Shown: positions 27,703 to 37,577, counted from the first letter of the stretch. The stretch is 64,000 nucleotides of DNA from Gammaproteobacteria bacterium (GCA_024641475.1 JAHECZ010000007.1:1-64000); one strand, 5' to 3'. Program-made: numbers and translations. Notes: generated by a model from the sequence alone, not told the origin.

Positions 27703-27914
27703 TGCATATTTTTACAGGCGTCATCGGTGTAAGCGAAAGTTAACTCCGCAAGTATGTGCAAAGACAAAGGCATATTTAAATTGTTATATCCAAGTGTCAC
27801 GCTGGGTTAATATTCTGTGAGCTTAACCACGAAAATCTGCTTAAACAGTTCAAGAAAAGGTGTAAATTGTCGAAACATCATCAGTCACTATTAGCTTAAG
27901 AAAAGGAAAACTCC

Positions 27915-28355
27915 ATGGGTTTGCTGGACTGGTTAAGAAAACGTAATGCTGGTGACAGTACTGCGGTACTGACATTTAATAAAGATGAAGAAGAATTATC
28001 GGGCTTGAACTTAAAACAGGTATTAGATGCCCATATGGCCTGGCGAGTTCGTCTCGAAGCGGTACTCAACGGTACCAGTAAAGAAAGCCTGGAAGTTTCA
28101 CAAATCGCGCCTGATAACCTGTGTGTCCTTGGTAAGTGGCTCTATGGTCCTGGTAAAGTGGTATTAGGTACCACCACACAATATGAAACGCTGCGCACGA
28201 CCCATCAGACATTTCACCAATTGGCTGGAAAAATCCTGGCGGATTATAAACGTGGCGACAAAGCGGGTGCCGAGCGACTCTTAAATCGCGATTTTCGTCG
28301 GATGTCGGATCGGATCCAACTGGAATTGGTACGACTCTATGCGGCGAAGAAATAA
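27915..28355 (+). CDS. Stand-alone CZB (chemoreceptor zinc-binding) domain protein
   Basis: This 146-residue soluble protein is a CZB domain with its four zinc ligands visible: H40 in DAHMAW, C70 in CVLGKWLYG, H97 and H101 in THQTFHQLA. CZB domains bind zinc very tightly and modulate chemoreceptors or diguanylate cyclases (as in DgcZ), and the Cys can sense hypochlorite. This one carries no output domain, so it must act on a partner. AAAAGGAAAA precedes the ATG. No chemotaxis gene is adjacent; CheW-type and GGDEF/EAL proteins occur elsewhere in the window. Confidence 0.9.
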   Translation: MGLLDWLRKRNAGDSTAVLTFNKDEEELSGLNLKQVLDAHMAWRVRLEAVLNGTSKESLEVSQIAPDNLCVLGKWLYGPGKVVLGTTTQYETLRTTHQTFHQLAGKILADYKRGDKAGAERLLNRDFRRMSDRIQLELVRLYAAKK

Positions 28356-28767
28356 CAGCGGTATATACTCATTCCGTTTACCATCTTACCGGTAGTTCCC
28401 ACGGGATGACACGGAACTACGATTATAAGCAGCTTCAACGTTTATATCTTAGTATCTGATATATGGCGCGTGGCAACGCCTCACGCCTTCAAAACATTGC
28501 AAACGATGAATCACATTTTGTTGCTCAGTGGCGTTATAAACTAAACGTACTTCACATTATTTTTATCAGGTTACTAACCTTTCGATAATTCCGTGAGCCG
28601 ATAGATTCCGGCATGCAACGCATGCCGGAATGTCTGTGCGTGAAAAAAATTATTCGAACTGCGCACTGGCATACATTTCTGTTCGTGAAAAAATGTAAAC
28701 CGTCACACTTATGTAGTTATACGTTGTGCTAATTTGATTCAATCAAACAATTATCCAGTGTAACTTC
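28356..28767. other. 412-base intergenic region with a perfect 12-bp hairpin
   Basis: No gene is supportable here. ATTCCGGCATGC (28605-28616) pairs perfectly with 28620-28631 over a 3-base loop, without a T-run. The rest is AT-rich and probably holds the promoter of the downstream lipoprotein gene. Confidence 0.6.
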
Positions 28768-31700
28768 ATGAGAGATAAATTTATGGCTAATACAAATATA
28801 TTCCTTACTAATATCACGCGGCCATATTTCTTATTTATCCTGCTTGTCTCAACCAGTATTTTACTTACCGCATGCGGTGGTGCCCAGGCACCGACCACTA
28901 CAAATCATACCCCTGTTGCCAATGCGGTTTCGAATTCGGGTTCTACCGTGTCGATGGGTAGCACCGTTATGCTTAACGGCAGCGGTAGTAGCGATGCGGA
29001 TAAGGATCCGTTGAGTTATCGCTGGGCGTTTAATACCACGCCAGCGGGCAGCGCGCTGAAAAATATTACCAATTCAACGTCAGTACAAGCGAGTTTTACA
29101 CCGGATATGATCGGTAACTACGTGGTGCAATTGATCACCAATGACGGCAAGGTCGACAGTATGCCTGCCACCATCACCATCACTGTAACGGTGGCGAATC
29201 ATCCGCCAGTAGCGAATGCCGGCGCCAATCAGACCGTGACAACTGGTATGGGTGTCACGCTCAATGGAACAGGTAGTTCTGATCCGGATGGTAATGCGAT
29301 TACTTACGCCTGGACCTTGACATCCAAGCCTGCCACTAGTGCCGTATCGCTAAGCAATGCAACCACTGCCAACCCTATGTTGACGCCGGATGTTGCGGGT
29401 AATTATGTCATTCAATTAATTGTGCGAGATGGTATCGCCAGTAGTAATCCAGCCACCGTTACCATCACCGCCACTGCTGGGGTAAATCGTGCGCCGGTCG
29501 CCAATGCCGGTATGAATCAAAGTGTTAATGTCGGGACGCAGGTGACATTAAATGGCAGTGGCAGTTCTGATCCGGATGGAAATACTATTACTTATGTCTG
29601 GCTGTTAACGAGTAAGCCAGCTGGCAGCGCCGCCACGTTGGTTAACCCCGCCACGGTGAGCCCCAAATTTACGCCCGACATTGTGGGCAGTTATACAGCG
29701 CAATTGATCGTAAATGACGGCATGCTTAACAGTGTGGCTGCAACCATGCTGGTGACAGCAACGCAGGGAAATCGTGCCCCGGTAGCAAATGCTGGTACGG
29801 TGCAAGCAGTGACTACCGGTACTTTGGTAACGCTCAATGGCAGCGGTAGTTCCGATCCCGATGGCAACCCGATCACCTATAGCTGGACATTACCAACCCG
29901 TCCCGCTGGCAGTGCCGCGACATTGGCAAATGCCACAACGGCGCGTCCCACTTTTACCCCTGATGTTACAGGCAGTTATGTAGCCCGATTAATTGTTAAC
30001 GATGGCACATTAAGCAGTGCTGCGGCGACAGTGACGATTACCGCGAGCACAGCAAATCGTGCACCAGTGGCGAATGCGGGTACCACTCAGACGGTTACGG
30101 TCAATACGCTGGTGACGCTTAATGGCAGCGGCAGTTCTGATCCGGATGGTAATGCAATTACCTATGCGTGGACCTTGATGACTCGGCCCAGCGGTAGCGC
30201 AGCCACATTGTCAGCAGCAACGACCGCGCGACCGACCTTTACACCGGATATTGTTGGTACATATGTCGCGCAGTTAATCGTCAGCGATGGCGCTCTCAAT
30301 AGCACGGCCACGGTATCGATTACCGCAAATCCCGCTAATCGTCCACCGATGGCGAATGCCGGTCCGGATGCGAGCAGTACTACGAACTTGTTGGTAACAC
30401 TGAATGGCACGGCAAGTTCCGATCCGGACGGCAACGCGATTACCTATGCATGGACATTACCAACCCGTCCTGCGGGGAGTGCGGCAACCTTGGCCAGTGC
30501 TACCACGGCACGGCCAACGTTTACTCCTGATGTGGCCGGTACCTACGTGGCCCAGTTAGTTGTTAACGATGGTCAGGTAAATAGTGCCGCGGATACGGTG
30601 AACATCGTAGTGTCAGCACCACCCCCGCCACCGCCGGTAAGTTGTGACAGCCTCAAATCCGAGTTCCAGAGCGTCACCTGGGGCCAGGTACTGCGGCCGA
30701 GTTGCGTCAATTGTCACGCTGGCGTAAGCAGTTTCACCTTGGTACCTGAAAGCACCGCCGGATTTAACGATATCAACTTTAACAACTTTAAGGTTGAAGC
30801 GGCGAAGAATGGTAACGGTAATATCCCATTGATTTTGACCAAGGCAACCAACCTGGATAATCACAGTGGTGGTGTCATCATGACGCAAGGCTCAGCGAAC
30901 TATATGAGCTTGTCGGACATGATCGCAAAGACAAAAACCTGCACGACGGGTACTGCCACTTCCGGTGTAATTTATGGCAGTGGTTACAATCGCCTGCGTA
31001 AGACGACTTTAGCTTTGGCAGCACGTTTGCCGACAAGCTCAGAAGAAGCGACGGTGAACAGTGCCGGAGCGGATGACGCCGCGATTACCACTGCCATTAA
31101 TCTGCTGCTGGATCCCATTATGACGGAGCCGGCTTTCTATACGCGAGTGAAAGAGATTTACAACGATATGTTGCTTACCGACTACTATGCTGTTGGTATA
31201 ACCGGGTTGAATAATTTAGATCTCTACAACTTTAACAACAGATCCTACTTTGATAGCGGCAATTTAATCAATGCAGGCTATAGCAGTCAGGATGCCACTA
31301 CCCTGAGCCAATACGCCAATATTGGGTTGGCCAGAGCGCCGCTAGAGTTGGTAGCAAATGTAGTTCGCAACGATCAGCCGCTAACGGAGATCTTGACAGC
31401 GAATTACGTGATGGTGAACAGTTATTCCGCCGCCATCTATGATGCGACAGTTTCAGGTAGTCCAGGTTTTACCTTTACGTACGGCGACGCCTTATCTGCA
31501 CATGATCCAACGGTTTTCATGCCCGTGCAATTGACCGATAAGAATAACCGTACCTATGAACATACCGGTATATTGAGCACATTGCCGTTCCTGAGCCGCT
31601 ATCCCTCCACTGCCACGAATCGTAATCGAGGGCGGACCCGTTATACTTTCCTGTACTTTCTGGATACCGATATCCAGGGACTGGCCGATCGTTCTGGATT

Positions 31701-32730
31701 GGACTTCACAAAAGTAACCGGACAATTCCCCACACTGACGGATCCACAGTGCTCGGTTTGTCATAACGTGATGGATCCAGTCGCCGGGTTATACAAGAAT
31801 TGGAGCAACACTGGCGCATTTTCCGGAAATGTGACAAATTGGTTTAATACACGCAATCCTAAAGAGATGCTGGAACCGGGTTATACGCTGAACACGGCGG
31901 ATCTGTTGCCAGCAAATCAGAGTGCCACGGCATTACAATTCCTTGGAAGGCGCATCGCCGCCGATGATCGCTTTGCGACGGCGACCGTGAAGACGGTATT
32001 GCGCGGTCTGATGGGTCCGGACGCAACGCAAGATGCCATATTGGTAGACCAACTCAAGACACGGTTTATCACCAACAACTACAAATTTAAGGATCTGATT
32101 AAAGGGGTGGTAGCCAGCAATCAGTTCAAGGTCGTTAATCTGGGTACCAATGAAAACCCGGTTAACTATGCAACTCTGGGCACGCCAATATTATCAACAC
32201 CTGAACAGCTGGATCGCAAGGTCACAGCGATCACCGGGGGTTACCAGTGGCGCTCACCCAGCAATAATACTTTAGTGGGTAATACCTTCCGGTTGCTCTA
32301 TGGTGGTATCGATTCCATGGATGTCACGGTTCGCACCCAGGAACCAACCAGCGCGATGGCCTCAATCCAGGAACGTATTGCGAATCAAGCCGCCTGCAGT
32401 GCTGTCCCCTCTGATCTTGCCAAAGCCACAGCAAGTCGTGTCATGTTCCCCAATGTGGCGGTGACGGACATACCGGATAATGGCACGGGCACCGATCGCA
32501 TCAAACAGAACATTGTCTATTTGCACAAACGAATCTTGGGTGAAGAGCTCAGTGCCTCCGATCCGGAAATCGCCCGCACATATGATTTATTTGTGGCGGT
32601 GCGGAACAGTACCACCGGCACGATAGTCTCTACCGATTGCGGTGGGTCGGCGGATGCCAATCGCACGATTCGTTCCTGGATGGCAGTCGTATCGTACCTG
32701 ATGATGGATTACAAATTTTTATTTGAATAA
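28768..32730 (+). CDS. Large lipoprotein with six PKD-like repeats and two CxxCH motifs
   Basis: This 1320-residue exported protein has a signal peptide ending in the lipobox LLTAC, so Cys36 is probably lipidated. Six tandem PKD/Ig-like repeats of about 95 residues follow, each running from NxxPVANAG through LNGSGSSDPDGNxITYxW and FTPDxxGxYVxQLIxxDG. A Pro-rich linker leads to a CxxCH at Cys646 (SCVNCH) and a second at Cys995 (CSVCHNVMDP). The latter resembles the DUF1588-type cytochrome-like domain, with flanking regions like DUF1592/DUF1585. Heme attachment is likely but unproven. The downstream DUF1501 gene is its usual partner. Met1 or Met6 (28783) could be the start. Confidence 0.82.
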   Translation: MRDKFMANTNIFLTNITRPYFLFILLVSTSILLTACGGAQAPTTTNHTPVANAVSNSGSTVSMGSTVMLNGSGSSDADKDPLSYRWAFNTTPAGSALKNITNSTSVQASFTPDMIGNYVVQLITNDGKVDSMPATITITVTVANHPPVANAGANQTVTTGMGVTLNGTGSSDPDGNAITYAWTLTSKPATSAVSLSNATTANPMLTPDVAGNYVIQLIVRDGIASSNPATVTITATAGVNRAPVANAGMNQSVNVGTQVTLNGSGSSDPDGNTITYVWLLTSKPAGSAATLVNPATVSPKFTPDIVGSYTAQLIVNDGMLNSVAATMLVTATQGNRAPVANAGTVQAVTTGTLVTLNGSGSSDPDGNPITYSWTLPTRPAGSAATLANATTARPTFTPDVTGSYVARLIVNDGTLSSAAATVTITASTANRAPVANAGTTQTVTVNTLVTLNGSGSSDPDGNAITYAWTLMTRPSGSAATLSAATTARPTFTPDIVGTYVAQLIVSDGALNSTATVSITANPANRPPMANAGPDASSTTNLLVTLNGTASSDPDGNAITYAWTLPTRPAGSAATLASATTARPTFTPDVAGTYVAQLVVNDGQVNSAADTVNIVVSAPPPPPPVSCDSLKSEFQSVTWGQVLRPSCVNCHAGVSSFTLVPESTAGFNDINFNNFKVEAAKNGNGNIPLILTKATNLDNHSGGVIMTQGSANYMSLSDMIAKTKTCTTGTATSGVIYGSGYNRLRKTTLALAARLPTSSEEATVNSAGADDAAITTAINLLLDPIMTEPAFYTRVKEIYNDMLLTDYYAVGITGLNNLDLYNFNNRSYFDSGNLINAGYSSQDATTLSQYANIGLARAPLELVANVVRNDQPLTEILTANYVMVNSYSAAIYDATVSGSPGFTFTYGDALSAHDPTVFMPVQLTDKNNRTYEHTGILSTLPFLSRYPSTATNRNRGRTRYTFLYFLDTDIQGLADRSGLDFTKVTGQFPTLTDPQCSVCHNVMDPVAGLYKNWSNTGAFSGNVTNWFNTRNPKEMLEPGYTLNTADLLPANQSATALQFLGRRIAADDRFATATVKTVLRGLMGPDATQDAILVDQLKTRFITNNYKFKDLIKGVVASNQFKVVNLGTNENPVNYATLGTPILSTPEQLDRKVTAITGGYQWRSPSNNTLVGNTFRLLYGGIDSMDVTVRTQEPTSAMASIQERIANQAACSAVPSDLAKATASRVMFPNVAVTDIPDNGTGTDRIKQNIVYLHKRILGEELSASDPEIARTYDLFVAVRNSTTGTIVSTDCGGSADANRTIRSWMAVVSYLMMDYKFLFE

Positions 32731-32786
32731 TTTTCAGCAAAGAAAACTATTTGCTGCGTGTTGATTTGTCGATTGGAGTAATAATT

Positions 32787-34163
32787 ATGAAGCGCAGAGA
32801 TTTTTTAAAATTATCGGGATTACTCGGTGCAGGCGCGGCCTTCTCGTTGCCCAGCATGCAGGTATTCGGCGCCGTGGATAATTATACCGGACCGTTGTGG
32901 TTGTTCGTTAATGCCAATGGTGGTTGGGACCCCACCAGTTTGATGGATCCAAAAGGCTATACTAATTCCACTGATCCGGCACGCCTGAATAACTATCCCA
33001 GTAGTTCTATCCTGCAAGCACCCAATGGCAGTCCACTGCATTATGCGCCACCACCAGACAGTTTTCTGGGTAATACCACTTTGTATAACGCCAAGACCTT
33101 CTATGATAAATATTATCAGAAGATGCTGGTGATTAATGGCGTGGATACACGCACCAATGCGCATGATGACGGCCAACGTCACAGCTGGAGTGGAGAACTC
33201 TCACGGGTGGGTTTTCCATCGATTGCGGCGCTGATTGCCGGTGTTGCGGCACCAGCCCGACCCATGTCGTATATCACTAATGGTGGTTATTCTGTCACGG
33301 GTGGACTCACGGTTGCTGCGCATTTGAAATCCTATGATTTGGCGCCACTGTATGAACTTGCATTTCCAAACCGGAGTCAGACTGCCAGTTCAGCTTCGAG
33401 CCGACTGTATTACCCTGAAGGTAGCAATGCTGCACGTGGTTTGATTAAGGCAGCGAGCGATGCGCGTACCCAGGTGATGTACGATACGCAGCGTGTGCCA
33501 CGCATCAAGCAAGCGATAGGCAAGTTGCAAGACTCGCGCTCCGGACCGAGTCGTTTTGCAGACATGGCAGATAATCTGTCAACCAAAGGGCCAACTAAAA
33601 CATCGTCGAATTTCACTGGCCAGGTTGATGCTTTCAGCTTATATCAGCAAGGGCATGTTGCGCTGGCAGCGTATGAGTCCGGAGTCGCTGCGGCAGTACA
33701 AATCTCCATCGGTGGTTTTGATACCCATTCCGATCATGATGCGCAGCATTATCCGCGTTTGATGAGTTTATTGAGTGGATTGGATGCAATCCTGTCTGAA
33801 GCCGAAGCGCGCGGATTAGCGGACAAAATAGTCGTGGTGGTCGGCTCGGATTTTGGACGCACCAATGTCTACAACGTAGACAACGGTAAAGATCACTGGC
33901 CGATAACCAGTATGATGTTAATGGGTAATTCGACAACTTCGATTCGCGGGAATCGAGTAATAGGCGCAACCACGGCTGATCATCATGCTATGTGGCTGAA
34001 TCCAACGACGTTGGCGCCTGTCCCAGCCAATACAACCGGGGCGGTGCAGTTAACACCAGGCGTAGTGCATCAATCGTTGCGTATTCTCGCCGGAATTAAT
34101 GCTGCAACGGAAGTAACCACAACTTATCCATTGACGGTACCGACGTTAAATTTATTTGCCTGA
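32787..34163 (+). CDS. Tat-exported DUF1501-family protein
   Basis: This 458-residue protein starts with a twin-arginine signal (KRRDFLK, then a hydrophobic stretch and SMQVFGA). The body resembles DUF1501, a family related to sulfatases and alkaline phosphatases: GGWDPTSL near the N-terminus, GGFDTHSDHD in the middle and VVVGSDFGRTN near the C-terminus, with candidate metal-binding His and Asp residues. ATG 32787 follows a GGAG site. It lies 56 bases after the PKD/CxxCH lipoprotein; such pairs are widespread but uncharacterised. The folded export fits assembly with a cofactor before secretion. Confidence 0.85.
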   Translation: MKRRDFLKLSGLLGAGAAFSLPSMQVFGAVDNYTGPLWLFVNANGGWDPTSLMDPKGYTNSTDPARLNNYPSSSILQAPNGSPLHYAPPPDSFLGNTTLYNAKTFYDKYYQKMLVINGVDTRTNAHDDGQRHSWSGELSRVGFPSIAALIAGVAAPARPMSYITNGGYSVTGGLTVAAHLKSYDLAPLYELAFPNRSQTASSASSRLYYPEGSNAARGLIKAASDARTQVMYDTQRVPRIKQAIGKLQDSRSGPSRFADMADNLSTKGPTKTSSNFTGQVDAFSLYQQGHVALAAYESGVAAAVQISIGGFDTHSDHDAQHYPRLMSLLSGLDAILSEAEARGLADKIVVVVGSDFGRTNVYNVDNGKDHWPITSMMLMGNSTTSIRGNRVIGATTADHHAMWLNPTTLAPVPANTTGAVQLTPGVVHQSLRILAGINAATEVTTTYPLTVPTLNLFA

Positions 34164-34223
34164 TGCTCTTATATATCAACTTTATCTATATTGATGGGTA
34201 GAAAATGTAGTGTGCGTATCGAG

Positions 34224-34892
34224 TTAATCAGTTATGTGATCCAGATGATTTAATATTACTAATAGCACCAGCGTGGCGACGAACATCCATACCGGACCAA
34301 ACAGCCACATGACGGCTGGCACCGTGAAATAATAACTGCGCATGCCCATGCTGTAATAACGCGACGTGCGATTGAGCATTTGCACGACCTTCTGCACCGT
34401 GATGCCGTGCTGTTCACTCTTGTTAATGGGAACATTAATCATGTAACCGGCATGATGATAGCCACGCACCGCCAGCGAAAAACAGAAGAAGCCGATAAAG
34501 AATTCCACCAGCAACACCATTAATTTGAAATTCCGCATGCCCGGATCATGTGATCCCCATGAATTGATGCTGTGAAACGCCGGACCGATTTTATCGGCGC
34601 TGGAAAGAATATTAAAAATACCGAAGATCAACAGCACGGCGGTGGAGGCCATTAATGTCGCTGCCATCGTTGAATTGCGGAAGGTCTGGACTGCCAGCAC
34701 ATCGCGACCGCTGGTTGTCATGATCTGTTCGACCCAGGCCTGGCGTGCCTGGATATTCATGCCTTGTACGGTCGTTTGCGGGTTTTTACGAGTGTGCCGC
34801 AACAATCGATATTGGTATAAGCCCAGGATCAGTGCACAGACAATAAAGGTTGCGATATCGATGTAGAGACGCCAGCTTGCTGATAGATTCAT
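34224..34892 (-). CDS. DUF599 family membrane protein
   Basis: This 222-residue inner-membrane protein has four hydrophobic segments (about residues 8-28, 75-95, 120-145 and 190-215) and the DUF599 pattern RQAWVEQIM, QTFRNSTMAATLMASTAVLL and RSYYFTVPAVMWLFGP. Function is unknown. It is convergent with the DUF1501 gene and has no obvious operon partner. Confidence 0.9.
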   Translation of the reverse strand: MNLSASWRLYIDIATFIVCALILGLYQYRLLRHTRKNPQTTVQGMNIQARQAWVEQIMTTSGRDVLAVQTFRNSTMAATLMASTAVLLIFGIFNILSSADKIGPAFHSINSWGSHDPGMRNFKLMVLLVEFFIGFFCFSLAVRGYHHAGYMINVPINKSEQHGITVQKVVQMLNRTSRYYSMGMRSYYFTVPAVMWLFGPVWMFVATLVLLVILNHLDHITD

Positions 34893-34989
34893 GTTGATAT
34901 ATATAACTTGTATTTGAATGACAGTTTAATTTTATCATAGTTATAGACAATATACCGAAGTGGGTAACCTTCAGCTTGTCTTAACTATT

Positions 34990-35070
34990 AAGGAAGCTCT
35001 GAATAATTCATCTTGCGTCATTCCCATGCCCGATACGGTACGGGAATGACGCATTAATCAGAGGCTCCTT
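34990..35070. repeat. 81-bp imperfect palindrome, MITE-like
   Basis: The outer ends AAGGAAGCTCTGAATAA and TTAATCAGAGGCTCCTT are near-complementary. Inner TGCGTCATTCCC (35014-35025) pairs perfectly with 35042-35053. No transposase is present. Terminal inverted repeats of this kind suggest a small non-autonomous mobile element. Confidence 0.65.
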
Positions 35071-35380
35071 AATTAATTATTTCCGATAATAAATGCACAA
35101 ATTCATTCGTTCCCGAGATGGGTGGATTACATTGCATGTTTTCACATACATAGGCAAGTACCTGCCCTGGCGGTGCAAGTTTGGTTTGTAGTGTCGGATG
35201 CAGATTGGCGCTTTCGCCACGGAATCGCAAAACACAATTGTCGCGATACATACTGCTGTGAAACGAGTTGTTGCCACGCAAGAATATAATCTGTTGCTGA
35301 GTGAAGTTTTTCTCGTCTGAGTTGTTGCATTGTCGGCATATTTAACATTGATATTCAGAAGCACCAACGGGATAGGGATG
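35069..35380 (-). pseudogene. Decayed C-terminal remnant of a DUF255 thioredoxin-domain protein (YyaL-like)
   Basis: No intact frame spans this stretch, but pieces in shifting frames match the C-terminus of the YyaL/DUF255 family in order. They are QQIIFLRG, then in another frame WQQLVSQQYVSRQLCFAIP, then back to the first frame with LHPTLQTKLAPPGQVLAYVCENMQCNPPI ending LLSEIIN and a stop at 35069. Two compensating frameshifts and an upstream in-frame stop show it is non-functional. The N-terminal 80 percent of the gene is absent. The stop codon overlaps the edge of the adjacent palindrome. Confidence 0.6.
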
Positions 35381-35513
35381 ACGTACACCATAGGTGTTGG
35401 AATGCCTTAAAATTAAATGAATGTTTAGTCTGTCTTTATGGCATCATACAAGCCCCGTACCCAACGGTAAATCGCGGATTTACCAGGGACTTTTTTCCAA
35501 CATGGACTGACCC

Positions 35514-36716
35514 ATGACTCATACTGAATTACCGGCATTGCGACTGCGCAAAGGCGAAGAGCGCCGCCTTCGACAAGGTCACTTATGGATTTACAGCAAT
35601 GAAGTGGACATCGAGGCCACACCACTGAAGCCATTCACCCCCGGCCAGGCCGTCAATGTGGAAACCTCGCAAGGACGACCCTTGGGCAGCGCCTATGTCA
35701 ATCCGCACAGTTTGATCTGCGCGCGGCTCTATAGCCGCAAGGCACAACGGCCGCTCGACATCGCTTTATTACGACGCCGACTCGAACAAGCACTGGCATT
35801 GCGCACGGCACTTTATCCTGATCCGTTTTATCGTCTGTGTTTTGCTGACGGCGATTTTCTCCCTGGCGTGGTAATCGATCGCTTTGGTGATTATTTTGTC
35901 GTGCAGATTACCACGGCAGGCATGGAGCAACATAAAGCAAACTTGATCGCCGTCCTCGTCGAGAAGTTTGCACCTCGCGGCATCTTCATGCGCAACGACG
36001 TCAGCCTGCGTGAGCTTGAAGGGCTGCCGTTGTATTGTGAAGTGGCCTATGGCGAAATTCCAGCGAGCATTCCTGTGCAGGAAAATGCAGCGATATTTGA
36101 GGCTGACATACAAGGTGGCCAGAAGACCGGCTGGTTCTATGATCACCGTGACAATCGCGCCCGTCTGCAACAACTTTGTAAAAATAAACGGGTACTGGAT
36201 GTATTTAGTTATCTGGGTGCCTGGGGCATCGAGGCATTGGTGGCCGGAGCGAGTGAAGTACATTGTGTAGACAGCTCGGCCAAGGCACTGGCCTTGCTCG
36301 AAGCAAATGCCAAACGCAATGGTGTGGCAAAACGTTGTCACCCGCATGCCGGTGACGCTTTCGAAGTCCTGGACAAATTGATCGAGGTGAAAGCGTCATT
36401 TGATATCGTGGTGGTGGACCCGCCTGCGTTTGTCAAGCGCCGCAAGGATCTGGCACAGGGTTTAAATGCTTATCAGCGTATCAATCATCAGGCGTTGCAA
36501 CTGTTAGGTAACAATGGGATTTTAGTATCCGCCTCCTGTTCGCAACATGTCGATGCGACGATGTTATTAGGCGCGATACGCGAGGCGGCAAAAAATTTGC
36601 CACTGCGTCTGCAGATCATTGGTCAGGGACATCAGGCGGCGGATCATCCGATCCATCCGGCCATGCCGGAAACTGAATACCTGAAAGCGGTGTTCTGTCG
36701 TGTGATCCGCGAATAG
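35514..36716 (+). CDS. rlmI: 23S rRNA m5C1962 methyltransferase, RlmI type
   Basis: This 400-residue SAM-dependent methyltransferase has an N-terminal PUA domain (LRKGEERRLRQGHLWIYSNEV), a central EEHD-like domain, and the catalytic Rossmann domain with GWFYDHRDNRARL, VLDVFSYLGAWG, the active-site VVDPPAFVKRRKDL and SCSQH. These match RlmI, which methylates C1962 of 23S rRNA. Length is standard. It lies upstream of lgt. Confidence 0.94.
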   Translation: MTHTELPALRLRKGEERRLRQGHLWIYSNEVDIEATPLKPFTPGQAVNVETSQGRPLGSAYVNPHSLICARLYSRKAQRPLDIALLRRRLEQALALRTALYPDPFYRLCFADGDFLPGVVIDRFGDYFVVQITTAGMEQHKANLIAVLVEKFAPRGIFMRNDVSLRELEGLPLYCEVAYGEIPASIPVQENAAIFEADIQGGQKTGWFYDHRDNRARLQQLCKNKRVLDVFSYLGAWGIEALVAGASEVHCVDSSAKALALLEANAKRNGVAKRCHPHAGDAFEVLDKLIEVKASFDIVVVDPPAFVKRRKDLAQGLNAYQRINHQALQLLGNNGILVSASCSQHVDATMLLGAIREAAKNLPLRLQIIGQGHQAADHPIHPAMPETEYLKAVFCRVIRE

Positions 36717-36749
36717 CCAATTTGGATTTCAACCAGTAGAATACGAACA

Positions 36750-37577
36750 ATGCACAATTACTTTATCGTCAAGTTTGATCCCATTGCGTTCTCGCTATTT
36801 GGCTGGCCGGTGCACTGGTATGGCTTGATGTATCTGGCGGGCTTTCTCACCGGCTGGTGGCTGGGTCGCTGGCGTGCCAAACAACCCAATTCCGGCTGGA
36901 CCCTTGCTGAGGTGGATGATCTGGTTTTCTTCGCCGGTCTGGGCGTGATCCTCGGTGGCCGGGCTGGTTATCTGTTGTTCTACGATTTGAAATATGTCAT
37001 CGCTGAGCCGTCGGTGTGGGCAATGCTCAAACACATCGTGGCGTTTCACAAAGGTGGCATGTCCTTTCACGGTGGCTTGTTGGGCGTGTTGACCTCGATG
37101 TGGTTCTTTGCACGTAAATATCGCAAGACGTATTTTCAGGTGATCGATCTCATGGCCTTGTTAACGCCACTGGGTCTTTTCTTTGGTCGTATCGGTAATT
37201 TCATCAATGGCGAACTATGGGGTAATGTCACGCAAGTGCCGTGGGCCATGATCTTTCCTCACAGTAATACCGAGCTGCCACGTCACCCGTCACCGTTATA
37301 CGAAGCTGCACTCGAAGGCATCGCCTTGTTTGCGATCTTGTGGTGGTTTGCGCGTAAACCACGACCTACCATGGCCATTTCCGGCGTATTTGCGATTGGC
37401 TATGCGGTATTCCGCAGTGCCGTGGAGTTTGTGCGCACGCCGGATAAAGGCATCGATTATCTGTTGGGTACGGAATGGCTGACGATGGGCATGTTGTTGT
37501 CGCTACCGCTATTCATCACGGGTCTGGTATTTTTGCGGCTTGCCTATAACGCTAAAGCAAAATCCATCCCGGTGTAG
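36750..37577 (+). CDS. lgt: Prolipoprotein diacylglyceryl transferase
   Basis: This 275-residue inner-membrane enzyme transfers diacylglycerol from phosphatidylglycerol to the lipobox cysteine of prolipoproteins. It has about seven hydrophobic segments and the essential motifs GGMSFHGGLLG, GRIGNFINGELWG and HPSPLYEA. It precedes thyA by 83 bases, the lgt-thyA-folA order being common in gammaproteobacteria. Substrates in this window would include the PKD lipoprotein and RlpA. Confidence 0.97.
   Translation: MHNYFIVKFDPIAFSLFGWPVHWYGLMYLAGFLTGWWLGRWRAKQPNSGWTLAEVDDLVFFAGLGVILGGRAGYLLFYDLKYVIAEPSVWAMLKHIVAFHKGGMSFHGGLLGVLTSMWFFARKYRKTYFQVIDLMALLTPLGLFFGRIGNFINGELWGNVTQVPWAMIFPHSNTELPRHPSPLYEAALEGIALFAILWWFARKPRPTMAISGVFAIGYAVFRSAVEFVRTPDKGIDYLLGTEWLTMGMLLSLPLFITGLVFLRLAYNAKAKSIPV

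Noticed and set aside
28910-30630. Repeat array that could look like a CRISPR or other regular DNA repeat
   Set aside because: The repeat unit is about 285 bases, in frame and encodes PKD-like domains; there are no short spacers and no cas genes.
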